A stretch of DNA of 64,000 nt. It comes from Saprospiraceae bacterium (GTDB lineage Bacteria; Bacteroidota; Bacteroidia; Chitinophagales; Saprospiraceae). The DNA lies in contig JADKBS010000021.1 of NCBI GenBank assembly GCA_016714985.1, forward strand, positions 1 to 64,000, in the 5' to 3' direction. Each line of letters begins with the position of its first letter. The stretch's first letter is position 1. The notes under the pieces were generated by a model. The model was not told where the DNA came from. It saw nothing but the letters and a program-made list of their open reading frames with translations, and ran no database searches. The position numbers and the translations under genes were made by a program. Positions 36,232-42,888 of the stretch are shown here, piece after piece.

Positions 36232-37899
36232 ATGAATCACGAAGAGAATACGCCGCTTCCGACGAAGAAACTAAACATCTGGCTCCCATTGCTTTTTTCG
36301 CTGATATTGGTGGCTGGCATGCTCATTGGCACCCAGATGCAGTCGAACCCGCCTACTGCCGTGGCCATTGATGCGCCCAAGGGTGAGCAGAAGCTGCCGC
36401 CCAGCAGCATCGGGCAGGGCAAGTTGGAGGAGCTTATCCGCTACATCGAATCCCGCTACGTGGATGCCGTGAACAAGGACGAACTCGTCAAGGAAGCCAT
36501 TGACAATATCCTTTATCAACTCGACCCGCACTCCAGCTACATCTCCGCCGAACAGCTCAAAGAAGTGAACGAACAGCTCGAAGGCAGCTTCGACGGCATC
36601 GGCATCGAGTTTGTGGTGGTGGACGACACGGTGACGGTCGTAGCGACCCTGTCGGGTGGCCCTGCCGAAGGCGCCGGCATCCTCTCCGGCGACAAAATCG
36701 TACAGTTGGCAGACACCCTGACCATTGGCAAGAACATTGATTTTGAAGGCATCCTGTCGAAACTGAAGGGCGAAAAAGGCTCGAAAATCAAGCTCAGCGT
36801 ACTGCGGGGCTTGGAGAAAAAACTGCGGCATTTCACCCTGACCCGTGACAAGATTTCCGTCCACAGCGTGGAAGTGGCCTACATGCTCGACGACATCACC
36901 GGCTATATCAAAATCAACCGTTTCAGCCTCAACACCTATGAAGAGTTCATGAAGTCGTTGGAAAAATTGGTGGACGAGCAGGGCATGAAGCACCTCGTGA
37001 TTGACCTGCGCCAGAATCCCGGCGGCTATATGCAGGAGGCGACGAACATCCTCAGCCAGCTTTTCAAGGAAAAGGAAAGGTTGATGGTGTTTACCGAAGG
37101 AAAGAACGTGACCCGCACCGACTACAAGACCACGGGCCGCAATTTTTACGATGTGGAAAACATCGCCGTGCTGACGGATGAAGGCTCGGCCAGCGCCAGC
37201 GAAATCCTTGCCGGAGCGGTACAGGACTGGGACCGTGGCGTCATCATCGGACGGCGCACCTTCGGAAAGGGGCTGGTGCAGGAGCAGTACCGCCTGCGTG
37301 ACGGCTCCGCCATACGCCTGACGGTGGCCCGCTACTACACGCCTTCGGGCCGTTGCATCCAAAAGCCCTACGAGGGCCGTGAAGACTACGAAGACGATGT
37401 TGCAGAGCGGATGGAGAACGGCGAACTCTACTACGGCAACAGCGAACACGAAGACACCACGAAGTTTTTCACCAATGCTGGCCGGGTGGTCTATAGCGGC
37501 GGCGGCATTGACCCCGACCTGTTCGTCCCCCTCGATTCTTCCCTGCTCAACCCCTACTATATCCGCCTGAACCAGCACATTCCGTCCTATGCATTCCGCT
37601 ACCTGGAAGCCCATCGACCCGAATTGGAAAAACTAAAGCTGGAAGACTTCGCAGCCAATTTCACGGTGACGGAGAGCATGGCCACCGAGTTTGTCAACTT
37701 CGCAGTGGCCAAGGGCGAAAAGCGCAGCGACCGCCACTGGCCAAGGGTGAAGAACAATATCAAATTGATCATCAAAGCAGGCATCGCCCGCCACCTCTGG
37801 TCAGAACTGGGCTACCACTACGTGCTGAACGACAACGACCCCTACCTCAAAAAAGCCAAACAGGTAGTGCGGCAAGAGAACCCGCTGTCGTTGAAGTGA
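36232..37899 (+). CDS. S41 family C-terminal processing peptidase
   Basis: A 555-residue CtpA-like protease. One membrane or signal helix (WLPLLFSLILVAGMLIGTQ) is followed by the N-terminal helical part (YIESRYVDAVNKDELVKEAID, LDPHSSYI), a PDZ domain (FDGIGIEFVVVDD to SGDKIVQLADTLT), and the catalytic core. Ser lies in LTDEGSASASEILAGAVQD and Lys in GRRTFGKGLVQEQY. Substrates are periplasmic proteins. MNHEENTPLPTKK at 36232 is the likely start. A TAATTTTG at 36180-36187 would be a -7 box, without a clear -33 element. Confidence 0.9.
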   Translation: MNHEENTPLPTKKLNIWLPLLFSLILVAGMLIGTQMQSNPPTAVAIDAPKGEQKLPPSSIGQGKLEELIRYIESRYVDAVNKDELVKEAIDNILYQLDPHSSYISAEQLKEVNEQLEGSFDGIGIEFVVVDDTVTVVATLSGGPAEGAGILSGDKIVQLADTLTIGKNIDFEGILSKLKGEKGSKIKLSVLRGLEKKLRHFTLTRDKISVHSVEVAYMLDDITGYIKINRFSLNTYEEFMKSLEKLVDEQGMKHLVIDLRQNPGGYMQEATNILSQLFKEKERLMVFTEGKNVTRTDYKTTGRNFYDVENIAVLTDEGSASASEILAGAVQDWDRGVIIGRRTFGKGLVQEQYRLRDGSAIRLTVARYYTPSGRCIQKPYEGREDYEDDVAERMENGELYYGNSEHEDTTKFFTNAGRVVYSGGGIDPDLFVPLDSSLLNPYYIRLNQHIPSYAFRYLEAHRPELEKLKLEDFAANFTVTESMATEFVNFAVAKGEKRSDRHWPRVKNNIKLIIKAGIARHLWSELGYHYVLNDNDPYLKKAKQVVRQENPLSLK

Positions 37900-38163
37900 G
37901 CCAATCGCTTTCTTCAGCTGCGAGTTTCGAGTAAGCTTGACGCTAATTTTGCATTGGCTTTCTTCGAAAACAGCTCGTAAATCGTAGTTCACAGCTCGAA
38001 GGCCCCACCCACCTCCAATTTTAGTTACTAATATTTTCGATTGCGTCAACCACAAGGTTTGCAAATTCGGATAAACCCTTAAATTTGCGCCCCGATTGAG
38101 GCTATGTGGATTTTCGTGCCCCCCCAATCCCGAAATCCGCAATCCGCCAATCCGCAATCGCCA

Positions 38164-38238
38164 GGTCCCGTAGTTCAACGGATAGAATGGAAGTTTCCTA
38201 AACTTTAGATATGGGTTCGATTCCCGTCGGGACTACCA
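38164..38238 (+). tRNA. tRNA-Arg (anticodon CCT)
   Basis: It folds as a standard cloverleaf: acceptor GGTCCCG with CGGGACT (one G-U), D stem GTTC with GAAT, anticodon stem GAAGT with ACTTT around the loop TTCCTAA (anticodon CCT at 34-36), variable loop AGAT, T stem ATGGG with CCCGT around TTCGATT, and an encoded CCA end. It reads AGG codons. A strong terminator follows. Integrase-like sequence lies 140 bases downstream, so this is the probable target of an old integration. Confidence 0.93.
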
Positions 38239-38253
38239 AAACAAAATCAACAT

Positions 38254-38293
38254 GCCGTAAGTCACTTTTAATCAGGGGCTTACGGCTTTTTTT
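38254..38293 (+). terminator. intrinsic terminator after tRNA-Arg
   Basis: GCCGTAAG and CTTACGGC form a stem directly followed by seven T residues. Confidence 0.85.
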
Positions 38294-38380
38294 GCTTTTG
38301 ATATTGTTTCAGCTTGTCTCACCTTTTTGCTATTTTTGTTTTGTTTCACCAATGTTTCACCAAAACAGGACAAGGATAGC

Positions 38381-38484
38381 ATGGCAACCAACAATTGCAC
38401 GGTTAGTTTTTACCTGTAATCTGTCAGCAAAAAGTGTCAACAGGCAGCCCGTTTACGTTCGAATCATCGGCAACGAGGGCGTCT
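38381..38484 (+). pseudogene. tyrosine integrase N-terminal remnant
   Basis: ATG 38381 opens MATNNCTVSFYL, the usual start of Bacteroidota tyrosine recombinases, then hits a stop. One frame over the sequence continues KSVNRQPVYVRIIGNEGV, which matches the next segment of the same arm-binding domain (K-x-PVYVRI). So a frame change splits the first 35 residues, and the catalytic domain is gone entirely. The location just downstream of tRNA-Arg is classical for an integrated element. The identification rests on N-terminal pattern only. Confidence 0.6.
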
Positions 38485-38666
38485 ATGGCCTGCAACGGGC
38501 CTTCAAGATAGCGGGTGCCCACGGGAGGCATTCCGAGCCACCCAATTGACAATGAATAAACGGTATCCCAAAGATGCTTTTCATTGGGCGGGGTTTGTGC
38601 TGGTGGAGTAATTCCATTTTCCGGCAACCCCGACAAAAAGGTGCCGAAAATTTGACACCCTAAAGC

Positions 38667-38900
38667 TCACAAACACCCCAACAACCCCGCCCGAATCTCC
38701 CGCCATTCCCCGCTCAAATCCACCGACTTGATAGATAGCCGATGTCCCTCAAACTGGTAATCATGGCAAAGCTGCTTGCCAGCCGTCGCATAGAGCAGGA
38801 TGCCCTCGGCGTGGGCACTGTTCGGGTCGGAAGGCTCGACTTGGTTCTTCAAATAGGTAAACAACTGGCTGATATTTTCCCGCCATAGTTTTTTCGGTGC
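38667..38900 (-). pseudogene. McrC C-terminal remnant
   Basis: On the minus strand the frame reads KLWRENISQLFTYLKNQ, then AHAEGILLYATAGKQLCHDYQFEGHRLSIKSVDLSGEWREI to a stop at 38667. This agrees with the end of McrC, the partner of the McrB GTPase in 5-methylcytosine-specific restriction (YxQLYAYLKN, EGILLYP, GHRIxxxTVDLS patterns). Nothing of the first two thirds of McrC or of McrB remains. A plus-strand stretch at about 38900-38997 (NLVEEAALGNYSQLTLKSLLED, then stop) also looks like a protein end, but I cannot name it. Confidence 0.55.
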
Positions 38901-39005
38901 CGAAGTGCTGGAAAAGCCCCGCCATGTGAATTTGGTGGAAGAAGCGGCTTTGGGTAATTATTCGCAACTTACTTTGAAGAGCCTGCTCGAAGATTGAGCG
39001 TCCAA

Positions 39006-39563
39006 TTAATACGCACTAAATGTCCCCCTCGCCAAGTCCCGGTAGTTCGCCTGCACCTGGCTGCGCTCCACCAGGCTGACACTGGCAAAGCTATTCAAAA
39101 CCAACAATACCTCCGCCTCCGTCAGCCCGTAAGGCCGGAACACCAGCACATCTATCTTCGCCTCCAACGACAGCGTGTCCTTGCCGGCCTGCTTGCGCTC
39201 CATCACCCGCTCCACCAAGGCCTCCAACTGCCCCTCCTCCTCCGCCGTGGCCGTGGGGATGGGGAGTTGCTCGATTTTGTATTTCTTCCAGAAACTTGTT
39301 CCCATGCCCGATGTGGTTGATATTTGGTTGAAATATCATTCTGACATTTTGGAATTGAGAATTGCAACCAAAAATTTCAAGTTGTCACCTAACATGATAG
39401 GGGTTGCGTACTCGCTGGCCTTCAGCGTGGAATTGCTGCGAAGGTGGTTGGCTGCATCCCAGAGGGTTTCTTCCAATACGCCGGAAAGGTTGAGGCCGTC
39501 GAAGAGGATGGATTTGAGGTCTTCTTGAAGGTAGTTCGTTTTAACTGTTGTATTTTCTTGCAT
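39006..39563 (-). pseudogene. DNA N6-methylase remnant, internally deleted, with an in-frame TGA
   Basis: The frame starts at 39563 with MQENTTVKTNYLQEDLKSIL and runs through LWDAANHLRSNSTLKASEYATPI, the opening of HsdM-type N6-adenine methylases. It then jumps, without any SAM-binding or NPPY region, to LKFLVAILNSKMSE, a TGA codon (39336-39338) where Trp is expected, and YFNQISTTSGMGTSFWKKYKIEQLPIP with IDVLVFRPYGLTEAEV, the target-recognition and C-terminal end of type II (Eco57I/TaqI-like) methylases. All parts are in one frame, so the gene lost its centre and gained a nonsense mutation. Confidence 0.7.
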
Positions 39564-39718
39564 CTCCGCTGTTCAGGTTCACGTCCAGCGGTCGAAAGGA
39601 GGGTAAATTGCGGGTATAAAAAGCAGGTTTCCCTATCTTCGTGCTGAATCAATTACATTTTTGACCGTACCCTGCGTCGGTTAACCTCGGGAACGGTTTT
39701 TTGTGGGGCTAAGGTAGC

Positions 39719-39898
39719 CAAAGTTGGCAAAAACACTCCATAGCCCACCGAAGTCATATCGGAAAATACGGCAGGAAGATTGTCTTGGGCCGTGGTCTGG
39801 ATATTTTCCAGAAAACAGGCGGTTGGTTCGATATTGCGGAATATGACCAAGAAAAGCGGCAGTGCAAGGGGTGCGAGGTGACGTATGTGTGGGGGTGA
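39719..39898 (+). pseudogene. fragment resembling the MITD1 C-terminal (MIT_C) domain
   Basis: An open plus-strand stretch ending at 39898 reads GRKIVLGRGLDIFQKTGGWF and then DIAEYDQEKRQCKGCEVTYV. From memory this resembles the end of the MIT_C phospholipase-D-like domain known from human MITD1 (WMIKIGRGLDYFKKP pattern) and found in scattered bacterial proteins. There is no start codon or upstream part. It is one of several unrelated scraps between the tRNA and hipBST. Confidence 0.35.
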
Positions 39899-40033
39899 GG
39901 GATTTCGAAATTCTCAGTTAATGGCCGTTGATTTAGCGCAATACGCCGCCTTCTTGAAGTGCCATGTTCAAGGACGATGCATACCCCTGCCAAAAAGAAG
40001 CAGCAGGTAGTATAGTTGTGCCAAACGGCCAGT

Positions 40034-40141
40034 CTCATGCTGAGCGTCGAACTCCTCAAACAAGGCCAGTCCAACATCATCATCCCCACCGCTTTGCCCC
40101 ATTGGAAGCCCAAGGATTATACCCGAAAGGGTGTGGCCTAG
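40034..40141 (+). pseudogene. possible Fic-family C-terminal scrap
   Basis: The frame VELLKQGQSNIIIPTALPHW and onward to a stop at 40141 resembles the ELVRAGQxRIIIPTVYRxDYL segment near the end of Fic/DOC AMP-transferase proteins. No Fic catalytic motif is nearby. Its end overlaps the first operator of the hip operon. Confidence 0.3.
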
Positions 40142-40260
40142 TACTGCACAGCCCAAAAAGCACCCCAAAGGGTATAATTTTGCCTTTTTTTGAAACAATG
40201 CACCCGAAAGGGTACGCTTTTCTGTTGAAGCATTATATTTGCACCCCAAAGGGTATAAAA
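40118..40260 (+). promoter_or_regulatory. hipBST operator array and -7 box
   Basis: Four near-identical palindromes ACCC(C/G)AAAGGGT lie at 40121-40132, 40162-40173, 40202-40213 and 40243-40254, spaced 41, 40 and 41 bases apart. A -7 box TATATTTG (40234-40241) lies between operators three and four, so the fourth covers the predicted transcription start near 40248 and ends six bases before the hipB start codon. The E. coli hipBA promoter also has several operators with an inverted TATCC motif. Cooperative autorepression by the HTH protein is the natural reading. Confidence 0.75.
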
Positions 40261-40470
40261 ATGAGCTTGGCAAATTTTATAAAAGGAAAACGAAAAGCAG
40301 TGAAGCTAACGCAGCCCGAACTGGCCGAAAAGGCCGGGGTCGGTTTGCGGTTCGTCCGGGAGCTGGAGCAGGGCAAGCAAAGCCTGCGGCTGGACAAGGT
40401 GAACCAAGTGCTGCAGCTCTTCGGGTACGAGGTAGGGGCCGTGTTGAAAAAGCCGACATCCGAACCATAA
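40261..40470 (+). CDS. hipB: HipB-like HTH antitoxin/repressor
   Basis: A 69-residue XRE-type helix-turn-helix protein, MSLANFIKGKRKAVKLTQPELAEKAG with RFVRELEQGKQSLRLDKVNQVL. It fits the antitoxin and autorepressor of hip operons and should bind the four operators directly upstream. The start ATG 40261 follows the fourth operator by six bases. The longer open frame upstream is not protein-like. It lies ten bases before hipS. Confidence 0.85.
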   Translation: MSLANFIKGKRKAVKLTQPELAEKAGVGLRFVRELEQGKQSLRLDKVNQVLQLFGYEVGAVLKKPTSEP

Positions 40471-40479
40471 TCCAACAAC

Positions 40480-40809
40480 ATGCGCAAGGCAGCCATAAAA
40501 ATAGAAGACCAATTAGCTGGATGGCTCACGGAGGATGAGCAGGGGTACCATTTCGTGTACGACCAAGCGTACGTAAGGCAGCCCCATGCAAGGCCGGTCA
40601 GCCTGACCTTGCCGATACGGGAAGCGCCCTACGTGTCCAATATGCTGTTTCCTTTTTTTGATGGCCTGATACCCGAGGGCTGGCTGTTGGACATCGCAGA
40701 AAAGAACTGGAAACTGAACCCCAGGGACCGGATGGGCTTGCTGCTAGCCTGCTGCAAAGATTGCATCGGCACGGTAAGCGTTGAAGCCATAAAAATGGAT
40801 GAACCATGA
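40480..40809 (+). CDS. hipS: HipS-like protein (detached HipA N-terminal subdomain)
   Basis: A 109-residue protein equal to the N-terminal subdomain of full-length HipA, with WLTEDEQGYHFVYDQAYV, PVSLTLPIREAPYVSNMLFPFFDGLIPEGWLL and RDRMGLLLACCKDCIGTVSVE. In the tripartite HipBST systems of the family this small protein, not HipB, neutralises the kinase HipT. Its stop overlaps the start of the kinase gene by four bases (ATGA), so the two should be made in a fixed ratio. Confidence 0.85.
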   Translation: MRKAAIKIEDQLAGWLTEDEQGYHFVYDQAYVRQPHARPVSLTLPIREAPYVSNMLFPFFDGLIPEGWLLDIAEKNWKLNPRDRMGLLLACCKDCIGTVSVEAIKMDEP

Positions 40810-41759
40810 AGAAGTGCCTGTATTGCTACCAGCCCTTGGCAGAAGATGAGCCCGATTTTCATGCCTCCTGCTCAAAGAAGCTATTTGGCCAGCCCGTCCC
40901 ACCTGTATTGCCCTACTCGGAAGCCGATTTGGAGCCTTTGGCCAAAGAAGTCATACAAAGCCAGACGGCCATTACCGGGGTGCAGGCCAAATTGTCGCTA
41001 CACATAACAGACAGCGACAGGGGAGGCACCGCAAAAAGGTTTACGATTGTTGGCTTGTGGGGAGGGTATATCTTAAAGCCGCCTACTGCTGCGTACCCAC
41101 AATTGCCGGAAGTGGAAGACTTAACCATGCACCTAGCGGAATTGGCCAAAATCAACACAGCGCCCCATGGCTTAATCCGTTTAGCATCCGGCAACTTGGC
41201 CTATATCACCAAGCGGATAGACCGGAAAGCAAAGGGCAAGCTGGCGATGGAGGACATGTGCCAACTCACGGAACGGATGACCGAAGACAAATACCGGGGG
41301 AGCTACGAGCAGATAGGCAAAACCATACTGAAGTATTCGGCCACCCCAGGCTTGGACCTGGTCAATTTTTTTGAACTGGTGCTCTTCTCTTTCCTGACGG
41401 GCAATGCCGATATGCATTTGAAGAATTTCTCCTTACTGGAGCAGCCGGGGCTGGGGATGGCCTTGTCCCCCGCCTACGACCTGGTAAACACGGCACTCGT
41501 AAACCTGGCAGATAACGAGGAGCTTGCATTGAGCCTGAACGGTAAAAAAAGAAAAATAAAGAAGCTGGATTTTGTTGCAGCCATGAACACCTTGAGGGTG
41601 GAAGAAAAACAACAGCAAAACATTTTTAACAAGCTAAAAAATGCAGTACCCAAATGGATGGAGCAGATAGACGCCAGTTTTTTGAGCGAGGCGTACAAAG
41701 AAGCGTATAGGGAAATCATCAAGGATAGGCTGGAAAGGATAGGCGAGGCTAATCAGTGA
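40806..41759 (+). CDS. hipT: HipT-like serine/threonine kinase toxin
   Basis: A 317-residue HipA-core kinase lacking the N-terminal subdomain, which is encoded by the preceding gene. It opens with a Cys-containing head (MKKCLYCYQPLAEDEPDFHASCSKKLFG), followed by GVQAKLSL, the nucleotide-binding YILKPPTAAYPQLPEVEDL, the catalytic FLTGNADMHLKNFSLL and the metal-binding SPAYDLVNT. E. coli HipT phosphorylates tryptophanyl-tRNA synthetase and HipA the glutamyl enzyme; the target here is unknown. All kinase motifs look intact. The whole operon is complete amid gene fragments. Confidence 0.87.
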   Translation: MKKCLYCYQPLAEDEPDFHASCSKKLFGQPVPPVLPYSEADLEPLAKEVIQSQTAITGVQAKLSLHITDSDRGGTAKRFTIVGLWGGYILKPPTAAYPQLPEVEDLTMHLAELAKINTAPHGLIRLASGNLAYITKRIDRKAKGKLAMEDMCQLTERMTEDKYRGSYEQIGKTILKYSATPGLDLVNFFELVLFSFLTGNADMHLKNFSLLEQPGLGMALSPAYDLVNTALVNLADNEELALSLNGKKRKIKKLDFVAAMNTLRVEEKQQQNIFNKLKNAVPKWMEQIDASFLSEAYKEAYREIIKDRLERIGEANQ

Positions 41760-41982
41760 CAAAAAACGCCGTTTCAATTTAAGTTTTGGACATTCCTACG
41801 ACCCCTCACTTCCATCTCCTTCCGCTGCACCCCCGGTTCGGTTTCCAAGTGCGCCTTTTGCGGGCCACCATGCTTAAAACTTGGCGGCTCGCAGTGTTTT
41901 AGACAATCCTTAACATATCGTTCATAGTTCATCGTGCAATCCCTGCATCCCTATTGCGTTTTCGTTGTCGTTTGTTCCAGCT
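41760..41982. other. intergenic region after hipT
   Basis: No credible gene. GC-rich C-runs on the plus strand near 41820-41880 give way to AT-rich sequence before the promoter at 41983. Confidence 0.45.
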
Positions 41983-42029
41983 TATAACCAAAGTTATATA
42001 TCGAAGCAGCCTTACCTAATTTAGTTTTG
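41983..42029 (+). promoter_or_regulatory. palindrome plus -7 box, copy 1
   Basis: TATAACCAAAGTTATA (41983-41998, perfect 6-base arms around CAAA) is followed by 23 bases and TAGTTTTG (42022-42029), a Bacteroidota -7 box. The same 16-mer, in a 21-base identical block, lies at the identical distance from a TAATTTTG box before the response-regulator gene. There is no TTTG at -33, as expected for an activated promoter. Confidence 0.65.
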
Positions 42030-42109
42030 CATTGCCTTTTGACCACAGCTGGTGCAGCGGTGGGAGGGGTGTGTGGACGATTATTAACCAAATTAAAATT
42101 AAGTTTAAA

Positions 42110-42676
42110 ATGGCAGCTTTAATAGATGGTGGAGTTGTTCTGAAAAATGACAAGCTAAGGTCATTGCTAGAAAATCTCAATGATGAAAATCATTGCGTGG
42201 GTTTGGCTATAAAGACTATTGGACGTGACCCAGACCCTACCACAAGGGAACATTCTGCAAAGGTTCAAATTTTTCCTATTTTTCAAAAAATTGGTGAAGA
42301 TATACTGACCTTCGTCCCAACAAGATATTATATTCCCACAGAAGGGGTAGGCTTGGGATTCCCGGATGTTCCTTCAGGAATTGCAGACTTTCGTTTCGAA
42401 AATCATGGTAAAATGGACATTGAGCATGAGGGTGGCAAAAAATTTTGTTTCTCTTTTATTCACAAGCAAACCATTTCGGGAATCCTTGGAAATTCTAACA
42501 CCGACTTCGTTCTACTTGGTGCAACCGTAAAGCAAGAAGGAAATGAAGCATTCACATTGTATTTTCAAAAAATTAATTCAAGGGGGCTATTAACTTTCAC
42601 TGCCCCTTGTCCACCATATTGGAAATATGGCCCACCTGTGGAAGCTGTAAGTTCTTTCAAAAGAAAAAAGTATTGA
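42110..42676 (+). CDS. hypothetical protein, AT-rich gene
   Basis: A 188-residue soluble protein, MAALIDGGVVLKNDKLRSLLENLNDENHCVG and onward, with mixed alpha/beta character and no motif I recognise. The gene is clearly more AT-rich than its neighbours, which suggests recent arrival. If one A were added to the A6 run at 42664-42669 the protein would continue through VLKVEDWLDDALIDKLKEL to a stop at 42768, and that sequence looks coding, so the annotated end may be a frameshift artefact. Its promoter carries the same palindrome as that of the response regulator at 45962, so it is a likely regulon member. Confidence 0.65.
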   Translation: MAALIDGGVVLKNDKLRSLLENLNDENHCVGLAIKTIGRDPDPTTREHSAKVQIFPIFQKIGEDILTFVPTRYYIPTEGVGLGFPDVPSGIADFRFENHGKMDIEHEGGKKFCFSFIHKQTISGILGNSNTDFVLLGATVKQEGNEAFTLYFQKINSRGLLTFTAPCPPYWKYGPPVEAVSSFKRKKY

Positions 42677-42854
42677 AAGTTGAAGATTGGTTAGATGATG
42701 CTCTTATAGATAAGTTGAAAGAATTGTCAGCGTTGGTAGTAGATGAAAGAAGGCTTTGTGATTTTTAAAAAGCTAAATTTTGATTGGTTCAAAAATGAAT
42801 CGTAGGTTTCGAACACAATCAAAGTATAGTGATTTATTTACTTCCCCGCCTTAC

Positions 42855-42888
42855 CTTTACCCATAGGAACACCGCCCTATGGGTAAAG
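42855..42888 (+). promoter_or_regulatory. hairpin enclosing the sensor-kinase start codon
   Basis: CTTTACCCATAG (42855-42866) and CTATGGGTAAAG (42877-42888) are perfect 12-base complements with a ten-base loop. The start codon ATG 42879-42881 lies inside the right arm, so folding would hide it. Confidence 0.6.

Noticed and set aside
36271..37614. 447-codon open frame on the minus strand opposite the S41 protease
   Set aside because: It is a shadow of the protease gene: composition is His/Val/Ala/Gly-rich without motifs, and the plus strand has a complete catalytic protein.
38211..38549. 112-codon frame starting inside the tRNA-Arg gene
   Set aside because: It begins within the tRNA and crosses the terminator. 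Only its part after 38400 is meaningful, as the integrase remnant.
41820..41870. GGTTCGGTTTCC near the end of the island as a copy of the tRNA-Arg T-arm (attachment site)
   Set aside because: The match to GGTTCGATTCCC is short and the flanks do not continue the tRNA sequence, so no right-hand attachment site can be claimed.
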